Source of the DNA: Hyperoplus lanceolatus
Taxonomy: Eukaryota > Chordata > Actinopteri > Uranoscopiformes > Ammodytidae
Assembly: GCA_026929865.2 (NCBI GenBank)
Contig: CM049403.1
Coordinates: 9,462,001-9,526,000, forward strand
Direction of reading: 5' to 3'
DNA length: 64,000 nucleotides
Each line of letters begins with the position of its first letter. Position 1 is the first letter of the stretch. The translations under genes were made by a program, and so were the position numbers. Below the pieces are notes generated by a model. The model ran no database searches. It was not told where the DNA came from and saw only the letters and a list, made by a program, of their open reading frames with translations. Positions 45,270 to 62,440 of this stretch are shown here, in pieces.

Positions 45270-46030
45270 GGCATTCGCTCTGTGAAGCGGAAACTGAGCT
45301 CTAGCAGGGGCCCCTGTGACCCCTGAGTCCTTCAGAACAGTCTTGCCAGCGTCACTAACTTCTGAAATTGAGATATTTTGGTGTTTTTTTGTGAATTTAC
45401 TGCTATCTGCGTCCATTGAGAAGATAACAAGTCAATGTGGATTGAAAGACGGATGAGTGGTGGATGCCGTCTTTTTGTTCAGATGTATCACGCTTTCCAC
45501 TTAACAACATGCATGCACATCCATGGCCCTAAGGGTATGTACTTCCAAATCTACGCCTCATTCTATTTAGATTTTTTTAAATGCAGTGTTTTTGTAATCA
45601 AAATCATAATCCATTTAAAAAATATATATTCTATCTTTCTTTCAGGCCTTTAACAGCAGAATAAGCCGGTGTCCTGTACGTCTCACTGCCAGCCGCCTGT
45701 GAAGTCTCGTCAGCAGAGCAAGAAATTACACCTGTAGTTCATATCAGTGAAATAAAGTTAGAGGTATTTTCTGGTTTGGTTTCATCTGTATGGTTACACT
45801 TTTGCTTCCACTAAATAAAAAAAAATGGAATCCTTTGATACTGTGCCAACCAAAGGCTTCTATCAGGCATTCTGCGAAGCGGAAACTGAGCTCTAGCAGG
45901 CCCCTGTGACCCCTGAGTCCTTCACAACAGTCTTGACAGCGTCACTAACTTCTGTAATTGAGATATTCTGGTGTTTTTTTGTGAATTTAATGCTATCTGC
46001 GTCCATTGAGAAGATAACAAGTCAATTTAT
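45270..46030. repeat. Direct repeat of about 165 bp flanking the duplicated exon block
   Basis: Sequence at about 45270-45437 (GAAGCGGAAACTGAGCTCTA through GTCCATTGAGAAGATAACAA) recurs at about 45864-46027 with few changes. The two copies bracket the duplicated SPATA18 terminal-exon block, pointing to a composite tandem duplication. Confidence 0.85.
45442..45862 (+). pseudogene. Duplicated SPATA18 terminal exon block
   Basis: The block is a diverged copy of 42134-42592. It keeps the intronic sequence, the pyrimidine tract and acceptor (TTTCTTTCAG), the 57-bp terminal exon (45646-45702) and the poly(A) signal (GTGAAATAAAG, about 45750). The copied exon is still open in the SPATA18 frame and ends in TGA, with several replacements (for example R to I, S to C and E to V). 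It could be an inert duplicate or an alternative last exon. Confidence 0.85.
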
Positions 46031-47712
46031 TAAGTGGATTAGATGGAAATGTTGTTAATCTGCTTTCGATGATGTGAAGCTAAACAGTCTTAGTATGTGC
46101 TGATACTGAATAAAGATGACATGGTGGGTTTGTAGCTGCAGTTATCATTTACAGTTATGTGATTTTGTATCAAGAAGTAAATATTCTGAATGCTAAATGA
46201 AGAATGGCATAGCGTGCATATCGTCTTGTGCTTTTACCCACAGAGAGGAATGTGTTCATATGCTATTTCTCCAGTGGAAAACTTACAAATGAATCCTTTG
46301 AATCATTTGAATCTTCACAGCGATACAGAGGGACTCGGAGAAGGTCTTTCGGAAAAGAAATGTGTGGGATATGCAGAAACCCTCGGTGTGCCATAGAAAC
46401 TTGCGCCCATGCCCTCCCATCACATTCCCACACAATGAGCTTCTTGTCTGGTCTGCAGTTGTTCAGAGAGGTCTGGCTCCTGGGACCGAGGCCAGGTCCT
46501 GCTACCATGATATAACTGGTAGAGAGCCTCTGTCTCAGTTGTCCATCTGCGAGCATGGGGTGGAGGAGAGATATTGACTTAGGTGTGCTGTGGTCAGCTG
46601 TGGTTATTGAGAGAGTAAACACAGACTGTGGATGGATGGAGTTGAGGGAGAGAAGGTTGAACATGTTTGTCCTCTTTTTCTTGTCTAGGCATTAGTGCAA
46701 CAAAGCACTTTTACTGCTGTTACACACTTACTGCAGACAATGCCGGTTGATTACTAACATTAAAGCAATACTTTTTTTTAAATAAAGCCAGCGTTAAAAT
46801 CTTTATTTCAAGTGCTTTAGAAGTTAAGATTTTTGGTTCAGAGTATTGAAAAAAAACTACAAGAGAAATATATACAGATGCAAACAGACAAGGTTAAGTA
46901 AAACAAACACCCAAATGTATATGTTGGACCTTTTATTTATACTAGTATGAAAGAAGACGGAAGCATAATGGAAGCAAAATAGCCAAAAAATCTTGCTATT
47001 ACAGAGAGAGAGAAAGGGAGAGAGAGAGAGAGAGAGCGAAAGAGAGAGCAATGAGTTGCTTCTTTCACAATTGAAGCAACCTCTGTGGTAGCAAAATGAC
47101 CACACTGACGAAGAGTAGGTGCTAAAGGTGAAATCTTAACCCCTGGGTCAAACCATGAGTGACAGTACCAGCCGGAGCTCACACTTATCAGACTGACACA
47201 TAGAACTCTAACTAAAGTTTGGTAGAATTAGCCCCGACTCTATGCTGCTGGACCGTGTGATCTTTCCTCTGGCTGTTCTTAATGTGCTCATTACTAGCTA
47301 GAGTAGAGTTTGTGAAGCTTAAGCACGATGAACATGTAGCCTAGCCTATACCCGCACAGATGATCCCACAGCCAGACCAGAGGGGGAATTAATAATGGGG
47401 CTGTATATCACAGCACACAAAGACATGGTTATGGGTAACCAAACTGCAGTGCGTAAATCAAAGACAATATTAAAATAGAGAGCCAAGATGTCGTAGAAAA
47501 TTGAAGCCAGACAACACACAAATGAACAAAACATAAACGAGGCAAGTGGGGATGCACTCGGCGACACAAAAGAGCTAATTCTTTGCAAACGACTTCCAAA
47601 CTTTTTCCAGTCTTGGTAGGTCGTGATTGAGGGTCTTGTCTTTTGATGGTATCACCCTCAGACAGATGAGTCAGTGAGTCACTACAGGTCAAAGAAGCCT
47701 CTGTAACTCCGG

Positions 47713-47777
<65 letters not shown>

Positions 47778-50700
47778 CAGTGCTGTGCAGTCTGTGGGCC
47801 CAGAGAGGCCGTTAAACACATCTGGAATGGAGCAGGATGCAGGTTTCTTTAGCACAGGAGGACCTCACAATTTATGACAGTAGGGACCAGCATGAAGTAG
47901 AGGGAAAGACAGTGCACCCAGGTCTATGGTTTCGTACATCAGCCCGGTGTTGTGCGTGAATAACTGGAGCACAGCAGCACATTGACAACACTACCCCACC
48001 CTCTTTTATAGCCTTTCTTAGCCGTACTGGATCACCCCCGGGGCCATTTCCTTGGCACTAACCAATACGTGAGGTCATAGTGAGGGCTGGCTTGCAAACA
48101 TCGGCCCAATGGGTGCTAAAGGAACAAACAAGCGTGACTGCTGATACTTCTTCCCAGCTCCAGTTATGTCAAGTGACCAAATCGTCTGCCAGCGATAGCA
48201 CGGATAAATACTTCCTTCCTGCCTTCTCTATGACGAATATCATATCAAATAAAGAAAAACGACTTCGAAAATGTTGGACTCTGTTTTCCCCAATGCAGAC
48301 ATTTGTCCAGACGGTTTCCTCTCCCTGCTCTCTGTCATCTGCTGCACATCTGGACTATCACAAGATACGCTCGATTAAGAATATTGGAAAGGCAAATGAT
48401 TTGATGTGCTTTCTTCAGGAATCAGGATAGATGGATGGATGGATGAATGGATGGAGATAGATAAGACAGCTTCTTGGGTTTGGTTGACGCCTGTGTTAAT
48501 TAGGGCAGTGTTTATATATTGATTCAATATACGGCAATATATTGTGATATTTACTTGATATCTGTATCAGATTGGCAGCTCCAAATATCGTTCTTTTGAA
48601 GAAAAAAAAATTAACTGACATCCCCCAGATTGCAGACAGCGAACTGTATTTCAGTTTTGTTTTACATTTTTTGCGAATTACATGGACTATCTCAGTATAT
48701 CGCTATAGGCATCATAGCACAATGGATCGAGATATATCATATCATGACAGAAGTATTGTGATTCATATCGAATCGTGAAGTCCTGTAGCCAATACCGAGC
48801 ACAAGTGTAAATGAACTTGTGATTTCCTAACATTGGCAGGGATTTGCCACACATAAAATGTGATCCTGTTCAGGTTTGTCACAATTGATTTTCACACGTC
48901 ATCAAAGCCTCGGAGAGTGTCATGACAACCCTGTCTCGAGGAAGGGGGGGCAGATCAACTGGATGCCAGTGAGTTTTCAATGGTTTTTTTCTCTGCTCGG
49001 CAAAGAGAAATCTATTTCTGCCAAGTAGAGACGTCACTGTGTGCCCTAGTTACTTCATGGTTTCTTTTGTCGGGAGTTGCACTGTGCCGAACTTAACCTG
49101 CTTCTTGTCGTCAAAAGGGAGGCCAGACGCCTGGATGCTGGAATTCTCCATGTGAAAACACATCTGGACGACCTGATTAATGTGAATAACAGCCAACCGT
49201 TTACATTACAGAGGAGCACTGGCAGGGCGGAGTGCCGTGGATGCAGGTGTGAGTTTGGAAGGGTTACTGCTCCGCCGGGGCTTGTTACACTCTAGCACAG
49301 ATTCGATACTCTCACGGAAACAGGCGATCAAACCTGGCGCCGATCTCACGTCCGACTGCACACCCCAACCCCAACCCCGACCCCGAACAGGGATGGAGGG
49401 AAGGAACATTAGAGGGAGAGAGAAATAAAAAAATAAATCAAAATCAAAGACAGAAAAAGCAAGTTCTGGTGGAATGGAGGACTGGAATATCAACGTCCTC
49501 ATAGAGAACAACGTAAAGCTATTAAATATGGAAACTTTCTTGTGGCTGTGGTTTGACCTCCGGGGTCGCTACATATCCTCTTAAAGCGACTGAGCACACT
49601 GCAGCGTCTTTGGATGTGTGTCTGTCTCTGTCGTTTCACTTTAATATGTCGCTCACAAACAGATGTGAAGAGGTGGAACTGTCACTCACGACAGATTATC
49701 AAAGAACAGAAAGATTTAAGAGGCTGTCGAAAATTTGACTGAACATTTGGCACACTACGGTTTGACGTCAACAAGAAATTATTTTTAGTGATGAATGATC
49801 ATTTTGTCTGTTTTGATCAATGGATGATCACATGTGAGAAGGCAATTGCTTTGTGTCTGACTTTTTAACCTCAGGGATTTGGAGAATAAATGTATTTCAG
49901 GCAATACATTTCTTACCAACTGTGATGTAATGACACCACTAGATGGCAGTTCAACACTACTATTTTCTTCAGGGTTCTCTGTTTCTTGCACAGTGAAGAA
50001 CAAATATTATTTGTAACACATATTCAGATCCTGTACTTTTGGTAAAACTATATTACCACTAAATGCATTTATAGTTTTATTATGATTTTTGTTTTCCCAC
50101 CAGCATCAAGTAGCCTTCTCGCACATTACATTAACATGTTAAATAATTAAGGATTACAAAGAAAAATGACCAAACTGCAAGAAATGAATGATGACAAGTT
50201 ACAGTGAATTATCTTACTTTTTTCTTGCTGTGGATTTTCTTGGTAGTTTAATTGATGATGTAGGATAGGCAAAAAATAAGACTTGGGCCTCAGCCTATTC
50301 CTTTTTCGGTCAATGATTGTGTGATTTATTAAATTGTGTCAAATAGATATATTTTTTAAAATGTTTCCAGTTGCAAATTCAAACTTAATAGTTAAGTTTG
50401 TTACTTATAAAGTATGACCAAGAATAATCTTTTAATTAATCCAATTAATTAATTGGATGTATTATTAATATAATACATGTAACAACTTAAGCACTTTATT
50501 ATACTTTGCTGAAATGGAGCTAATTTTAAATGCCTTATATTCTGTAGCGTTTGGTATGGTATTTTGTTTTGAAATCCCTAAAGTGTAAAGTAACAGTAAT
50601 TACAACATATTAGATGAATGCAGTGCACTACTCAAGTCAAGTGCCCTTTGAATTATACTTTCAACCACTGGAATTGTTTGCAGTCAGAACCAATCCATGA

Positions 50701-53520
50701 AACAGCATGCAATTGCACTAGTGGAACAAACATTTTCCAGCTGATTTCCTGTGTTTTGAGCTGTCTGCTCAGACCACTTGAACCAACACAGGGTTCACTA
50801 CTTATTTCCTACCTGTATATTGTCAAACAGTCATTCCCCCAAGAATAGGCAGACAGATACATGTTCTTTTTTTCTTCTCCAGCAGGAGGAATATGACTTT
50901 GTAGGAGGGCTGCTGTTGCAGCTCAGCATGCCCAAAACAAAGCTCATGGTCACTCAGTGGTCATGACTGTGGTCATCAGCAGTCTCTGACTAAGAGCCAA
51001 ATCTTATTTTGTGGACATGATGGGAAATGTACTAAAGATACTAATGTGTTTAGAAATGATTTTAGGAAATTCACTTCCACTTCCTGTGCACAATAAAGAA
51101 CTTACCCTGCATTCCAAATCGCATACTCTTTCTTTTTTCTATTTTATATCTGACCATAAAAATAATCTATAGGATGCAGTAGGCTGCAGGCATACACTTG
51201 GGACCTACTTTTACTTATTTATTTCATCATAACATTGGGCCTTGATCTTGCCTCTTGCTTTTATAGCCTTCACATTCCCGTTTGTTTTCATATGGAGGCT
51301 CCGTCGATGTGACGTCACTTCCGGTGCACACTGGATTGTGGGTCAGAATCATCCAAGTAGGATGCTATTTTCAACAATTAACATCTCAGCCGGATGTAGT
51401 AGACATCTGGGTATTTCTAACCGTACAACATCTGGCCACAAGAATCGAGATATCCTAAATCTTTTTTCTACCATACTAAATAGTAGATAGTATGGGTATT
51501 AGAACGCAGCAAGAGTCTCTGAGAATGTTTCAAGATAAAGAAAAACACCATATGTACTGAAAACACACTTGTGATGCTTTGTAATTGGTTCATATGGCTG
51601 ACACCAAGGTCGGCCTACATAAGTAGATTCTCTTTCTTGCTTGCTTTTCTTAAAGTTACTTTTAGTCTGTATTTCACCATTAGACAATCTTGCCTTTTTT
51701 GGTCTACTAAAATGTTAAGAGCTATTTGTATCAGTGTCTCCTTATAGATTTTTCCTGCGAAGCAATGCTACACATTTCCTGCAAGTCTTACTCATTGGCA
51801 TAACATGCTGTAAAACTAAAGAGGAAACCAAATTCTAAAGGAATGCCTCGCGTGTTTACAGTAATTACTTAACAATTCTCAGATTGAGTGGAGGAAATTG
51901 TTTATTGATGTTTGTACAGCTCTTAAATCTGTGGGTCCGCTCTTTGATGGAAACTCCGTTGCCAGAAGAGTTAAGTCTGTTTGGCCCAGCCGTTTGAAGG
52001 CTAACTAGGCCATATGAAAATAATCCTCAATTATCCCACATATTACATATTGAGCATTTTGACTCTTTCTTTGCCATAACCAAAGCTTGTGCTGAGCTTT
52101 CGGTAATGTAAGCTGTTATGTTGAGGCAGGGTCACTTCTATAAAAAGAGAATAGACCTATTTTTGACACTATGAAGCGAAAGTTAACGATCCTGTTCTTG
52201 GGGCCACAGACAAAAAAGGGAGACAGGTCAGTTCTCGATGTGCCACTGACACACTTACCTTGAGACACAGTCAGTGAGTTTTCCGTTTGAAAACTAGATT
52301 GAAGGAAAAGTGCTTGTCCGTGTTCTGTGCATGCTTAAGGTTGAGGACCTGGCACACATCCCAGGCATTTTTTAAATGACCCAGTAATAGGACTCCATGA
52401 AGTCTGATATCTACTCAAGCTATAATAAAAACATTAGTTTTAACAGTAAACTTTTGCGATACACATTGAAGTTTTGCGATATTATGAAGCTATTGACTTG
52501 TTGGTCATTTGACTTGAATGCTTATGTCATGAAATATCTTTGGTGAAGGTTTCTAAGGAGCTCTGGACAGGAAAATGGCCTCATAGTGTTGAGCTGGCAA
52601 ATGGGAGTCCAGAAGAATTAACAAGAATTTACTGAGCCCTCTTCTCTCAGGGGGACTCTGCAAAGGAATGTATAACACACATCTATTTTTAGAGCAGTGC
52701 TCCAATAATTTGAGAGAAGGATTTCATTTCGGTGTGTTTTTTGATAAGGCTGTCACCAAAAATAGCCATGACTAAGGGACATGACTTATAATAGACTTTT
52801 ATATAAACTCTTCATTTCGTTCAATGTAATCTCTGCCCACTGAGCTACTTTTGAAAATGCTTTTCTTGGGTCTGTTTTGAATTTGAGAGCTAGCTATGAC
52901 TCATCTGTACACTTTTAGTTTTTGGTTCATCTGCCATGTATAACCATCCATAATAAGAGAAACAATAAAAGTCATGTGGAAATAAAAACGTCACAGACGT
53001 CAAACAAATCAGACCAAAGATGAAGCTAAGAAACAACTATAAATCTGTAAAAACAAATGTAGAAGCAACAGATTTTTGACTGTTTTGATACAAAGAAGAA
53101 GGCAGAACACCTGTCCACAGTATGAAAAGAAAATAAGTTAATAAATCCTCTAGGGAGAAATTGCTTCATGAATTCAATGAAACACTGTTGCTCCTGGTCC
53201 ATAAAAATGTAAGGACGGCTATTTATAAAACGGATACTTTGTCTGCAGGTATCCTCCTTCTTTAGAACACTTGTTTTGGAAACACATTAAAACAAAAGTT
53301 GCATTGATTCGAAAGTCTGCTCATTACTTTTTTTTCTTCTTTTCCCACAAATGACCTTGTGCAATAAATAGATTTGAAACTTTTTACAAAATGATTACAT
53401 ACTGTCGCTTCCCTGGATTTTGTTTACTTCACATCCATGGAACGTTCAATATCTTCAGTTTCTGGGAAGAAGTTGAAGGTCTCCAAAAGTGTGCTGATAA
53501 CCAGGACCTTTTCTCTACAA
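46031..53520. other. Gene-free stretch
   Basis: No gene, tRNA or clear transposon was recognised. Low-complexity tracts are present: (GA)n at 47011-47036 and 47712-47781, a GATG-rich run at about 48428-48455, and a CCCCAA/CCCCGA run at about 49365-49388. The open frames present are short, overlap in several frames, and have no flanking splice logic or familiar motif. Confidence 0.5.
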
Positions 53521-53526
53521 ATAAAT

Positions 53527-53532
<6 letters not shown>

Positions 53533-53574
<42 letters not shown>

Positions 53575-53835
53575 CGTATTACTCATGATGGGGACATGTT
53601 TCTGTTTACATAGTGATATTGTGGGGACGTACCTCCCTTTTGGGGACAAAATGGAAGTCCCCTTAACGCAATAATGACATTTTAGGGTGAAGACTTGCTT
53701 TAAAGTGATGGTCGACTTGGGTTTAGGTTGAGGTTAGGGTTAGGGTAGGGTTAGGCAAGTAGTGGTATGGTTAGGGCAAGTCTCCAGGAAATGAGTGTAA
53801 GTCTATGTAATGTCCTCGGAAGTGATGAAAAGACA

Positions 53836-53918
<83 letters not shown>
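53533..53918. repeat. Dinucleotide-bounded repeat element with TTAGGG-like core
   Basis: (TG)n at 53533-53572 and (TG)n at 53837-53918 enclose 264 bp that contain GGGGACATG and TTTTGGGGACAAAATGG phrases, a GGTTAGGGTTAGGGTAGGG tract at about 53733-53752, and TCTATGTAATGTCCTCGGAA. A related element in opposite orientation lies at 60369-60810. Confidence 0.75.
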
Positions 53919-53919
<1 letters not shown>

Positions 53920-53921
<2 letters not shown>

Positions 53922-56900
53922 TTATGCTTCTGTACAGCTCTCTGCGGGAGAGGAAGTGTTTCTGAGAAGTGCCTGCCTGGGATCTTTCCAGAGAAATAAG
54001 ATGGGCGGCCAGTGTCATGTCTGAGACCACCCTAGGCTTTTCACTGTAGTTTCATTTCTGAGTCTTACACAAAAAAGTTACAGGAAAAAAAGACAAACAC
54101 CCTCGGTCACCCCTTTGCCTTTGTTGTGCCTCAGATCCAACTAAACAAAAGGGTTCACGGAAAAATCCCACTGGAAACATTGGATTGACACAGCCACCAG
54201 TGTCCCTATCGTTAACATTAAATCATTGTGCTGACGACAAACAGCACCCAGCTCCGGATGGCAACAATATATCGATACACTACAAGCAAACACTTTATCC
54301 TCCTGTGCACGTCCCTGCTTGTACTGTATCATGAGGACATGTGCGACATTGAGACATGGCTGTGCATGTCACTGACCCACCAACATAATTGTATACATCT
54401 TTGTTTTATTTATAAAGGAAAGAAAGAGGTATCAGTTAATCAACATACCAGTATAGTCTTCAGTGTTCAAGATGTCGGTGAGCTAATGGTTGCAAGTGAT
54501 TATTTGAATTATGCCTCATTATAATTAATTGTGGTTCAAGGGGGGAGAGGGGGCGGGGGGCTTTGAAGCTCTGCAAAGTAGATATGATGACGTACATGCA
54601 GCAGCAGGATAGCTGAAGCACTGTTTCCTGATCTCGATACCTGAAGCAGTCCTGGTAAATCAAATTCTGAATATTCTTTGTTGTTTTGATATTTCTATTG
54701 CAAGAATAGGAGCCAAAAGTTAAATCCCACCGTGTTTTTTTCTCAGGACTGTGTGGATGTGTACAGACACAGCTTGATTAACACCTTCTGACTTGGGTGC
54801 TGCAACTTGCAATTTGATGCTTTTTATGACATATGTTGATTTCTATGACCTTGACAAGTGCCCACAACAGCCTTATTTATTCTGATAGGAAACTGATTTC
54901 TAATCACTGTACTACAAGTTCCTCTTATCCATTATGCAGAGTCAAAAATCTTTTTGTTGTTTACTATTACTGCCATGGTACGAGTAGCCATTAGTACTGT
55001 TACTGCTTAATGAATGCAGAAATCGTGTCCCGTGTTATTCCTCCATGACTTGCAGCCTCAGTGAGAGCAGGCAGAGAGCTGGAGCAGAAAAACATGGTGA
55101 AAGAGATAGGAGAAGGTGTAAGTGTCAGCACAGGGTATTTAGACAGCAGGGCCAGTCTCTCTGGCAGCTGCACTGTTTTCTCTCCTGGGGGATTAGCTGA
55201 AGTTTCAGGGTGACTGGGAGGACACAAAGCTGATAGCTGTAAAGATGGACATGTCTCATTTTCAGTGAAAACCAAAACAAACAAGAGCTTTCTTTTAGAC
55301 TAAAGATACAGCCTGGACAGACTTGGATGCTGTAGAGGTGTTGATGTTTTTTTTCTATCATCTTTCTACGAAAATCAATGGTAAAAAACACTACTTTTCA
55401 TATGTTTTTCCCAGCAATGGTGGGTGAAGCAATATCAATTTTGTCCAAAGTACTCCATTAAAGGTAAAGGGAGTCCTGCAATCATAATTTGACTTAATGA
55501 CTGATCAGTCTAGTCCATCGACACTGACAGCATTACACCACAGAGCCCTGATGCCTTACCTTAGTAAATCTAACTCTATAAACAACACCATGCAATATTA
55601 ACTGATTATCAGTTTGAAAAAATACTCCCAGAACTCTCAATGAAACAAAAAAAAAATTACAAACAAGAAATAAACAATAGATAGAGAAAATACATTTTGA
55701 GTCACTTCTAAATGCTCCTCTATGTTCCCCAGCTAATCCCACGTAGTCTATGGTCTCTGCCTGTCGGTCTGCTGTTTGATGCTGAGCAGGTCCAGTTACA
55801 TTTGACACTCTTCTAGACAATTTTAGTTTTTTGTTGTTGTGGCAAACAGCTGTGAACCAAAGCAGTAAAGTTGTGATATTTGTAGATAGTTGGGTACCTT
55901 ATGATATATATATAAACTGTGTTGGTATAAAAAATAAATACCTTCAAGGACCTCAAAATTGTAATAAAGTGCAGTAAATGAACTTACAAATAAAGTTGTA
56001 TTCCACTATATGATGCAAAAGATACTCCAAAGCTGCAGTTTGATTAACAGTACAAGTATCGTATCATTACTGATGAGTATAAAACTGTGAATGTTTTTTA
56101 TCCATACTAAAAAAAACAAGCATTCTCGTTCGATTAGCAGGAAGTATGTAATATACTACTTATGATATAAAAGAATATCAACACAATGTATTCTTTCCTA
56201 TTATTTTTTTCACCGCTCTGAGCAACTCTTCCATCTTCTCTGTATATTGCAGTAAGAGATTAGTGTGTGCTACACACAAGTAATTACCATAATTACTCCG
56301 CAATCTGTCTCCATCTGTTGAAGTATACTTCAAATTGATTGAATGTGAATACCTGACCTACTTTTAAAAACCTAACTGGAATACAAATTACTGTTGTCGA
56401 AAAAAAAGTGTTTGACAATTTAAAACCATGTAAATATTGTTGTTGAAATAATATATCATATTCACTCAAATCTACAAAAAAAACTGTCTTAGGAAAAACA
56501 AACTGAACAAAATCCATCCATGAAATATTTCACAAGATAAGTAAAAAACTTTGCCCTGCTGCCAGTGGTGAAAGGAAAGATTTAGGGGGTTCACCACAGT
56601 CATTAAGGTTGACCCTTTGGGGCCCACAAATGTTTGTATAAATTTCCATGGCAATACATCAAAAAGACGTTGAGTTGTTTCATTCTGGAGTGCAGGATAG
56701 CTAACATGGCTAACAAATGAAGAGAAGAAGAACCCTGGGTAGGGTCTATAACAGGAAGCAGCAAGGCAATAAAAAACAAACCGCCCAAAAAGTGAATTGA
56801 TGGTCATTTTATTGAACAGAAGAAAGAAAAAAATTAGTGTGTTAAACTGGAGTTCTTTATGGTAAAGCATTTGAAGGTCATCACTAATAAAGTGCACTTT

Positions 56901-58300
56901 CAGTTCATGTCCCCCAGCTGTCCCTCCAACAAGTTCAGACAGACCCCACCTGATGCAGGACTCACACCACACGTGTCACAGTAAGATATAGAAGAGCAAG
57001 AAGTGCAAAACGACTGTCCGAGTGCATAAGTGTTAGTGGAAGATCAGCGCGTTCAAGAGTCTCCGTCCTGTCTAAAATGTCTTAGACCATTTCTGCTACA
57101 GTTTCCTATCCTGGACAAGTTTCACCCAGCAAGATAAAAGAAAAAGAAAAAAGAATAATATGACAAATTGCGATGACTTCAGCACCAACGTTATGCGATT
57201 GATGATGAAAATTGAGAAATTGTAAAATAGAATGTCTCCAAACAGTATTTCATTAATGGTCAGCGTTGAGCTAAAAATCTTTGCCGTAATTGTCTTTACA
57301 TTTGAAGATCTTTGCTTTAAAAAAATATTTTTCCTATTTCCCAGTAGCATTTTGTCTTCTTCTACATATTATATATGTACAATTGTATCTTTACAAAGAA
57401 AATAATGTTCCGTTAAAGACGGTTGCGAGGTCAGTATTGACTCCAGTTTGGCACATATATCAGCCAGTAACAGACTCAATGGAAGAGACGGCAGAAAAGA
57501 GTGCGCTCGACACCCAGTTTCACTGATGTCACTTTAAATTCTGCCTCTCCTGAACAGACACATACACTAAAATAGCAGATTAATCATATTCCTACCTTAT
57601 TTATAATGAGATGAGTTTGAAATGTTAATTCCTTAGATGTGCAGCAAATAGGAATGTCATTCACATCCAAGGGGAGTTGTTTGATGTCGCACTTTTCTAC
57701 AGGGCAATGGCCACAGACCTCAGTGAAGAGTAAAAACATCTATGGTAAAAAAAAACTTTGTTGCATAAATTAACACTGAAGCTGGAATTTGTTTCTTTTT
57801 TTCCTTCTTCTAAGGGAATTTTGGATTGCAGTGTACAAACGACACAAACAATTTACGCCTTCAAAGTCAGAGACTTAACAAGAGGAAAAAAGGAGTTTAA
57901 CAAAAACGGAGGAACATAAAATGAGCACTGGGGAAACATAAATCTACATCATCTACTAACATTTACATGTACTTCATATTAGTCTCAGTGGCGATGCTCC
58001 ACATGGGATATCTTCAGCTCTTATTGCTTATTGTTTTCACTTTTTTTTAGTGTTGATCGAAAGATTAGGTAGTTCTGGGTTTTGCGTCTCACGCTTCTGC
58101 GTCACGTTAATCCGTTTTACCTTTTTCTTTAGCATGCAAACTTGAGAAATGAAACTGATAAAACCACCTTTTTGTTTTTGTCGTATTAAATTGTGTATCA
58201 CGTACACAATGAGAATTTAGACAAAAAGGGTCCTCAAACAAAAAGGAGCCATATTACGTATACACACACATACCTTCATTATCTCCCGGGCTTCATTACA
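53920..58300. other. Gene-free stretch downstream of USP46
   Basis: No exon with splice logic or familiar motif was found. The sequence is AT-rich. Part of the right end (from about 57000) may be USP46 3' UTR, because this gene can have a long one, but no boundary can be set from the sequence. Confidence 0.4.
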
Positions 58301-59005
58301 AATAACAGTAATAAATATTCTGAGTTCAATAAATAGGAGTTTTTCCTGTCAGCTCACCTGTGTGCCAGGCTATGTTAAAAGTATATTAAAGTCATATCAT
58401 CATATTGTCTCAAACAGTAAAGGTCCATTTCAGCTTTTGAGTGCTTAGATTTTGCTTCAACACCACTAGCAATGCATGGAATCTCCTAACTTCAACTTTT
58501 ATCAACTTAATTCCCTTCTCATGCATCCACCAGAGACATGTACATGGTGATGGGGGAAAATAGCCCTGACAGGAACTATGAGTGGGTGACACACAGCATG
58601 GAAGTACACAACACAACCTTATATACACAGAAAAGATAATCTGACAGCAGTCTGTCTTTGCAGCAGACCCTTAAACCCCATCATCTTCCCTGGTTTGCAG
58701 GCTTTTCCCCCACTGATCTAGACCAAGAATGCACCCGCTCAATTTTGGTTTTCTGTCAAGCATTTTTGCATTCGTTTTTTAAAGTGCAGTCCAGATGCAG
58801 GTGACTCAAAAGGCGAGAGAGAGAGAGAGAAAATAAAAGAGAGGAAGAGAGATGAACCAGAGAGGCTGGATTGGAACAGAGGATTGGCACATACGTCAGA
58901 GAAGACAATGGGATGGAGGTGGCAGGAGGCTGAAGGTAGAAAAAGAAAAGAAAAAAAGAGTGTCATCCTATTCAGTCTTCTCCTGTGTCACTGATCCAGC
59001 TGCAG

Positions 59006-62440
<3,435 letters not shown>

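Noticed and set aside
46190-46664. Overlapping frames of 68-133 codons on both strands
   Set aside because: No familiar motif, no splice logic, and three mutually incompatible frames. Probably chance.
53720-53760. TTAGGG-like tract taken as an interstitial telomere
   Set aside because: The units are irregular (GGTTAG, GGTTAGGG, GGTAGGG) and form part of a repeat element that recurs at 60.5 kb. It is better explained as part of that element.
56472-56972. Frame of 166 codons on the - strand
   Set aside because: The translation is hydrophobic and low complexity with no motif. It lies in AT-rich sequence between SPATA18 and USP46, with no homologous gene expected from human synteny.
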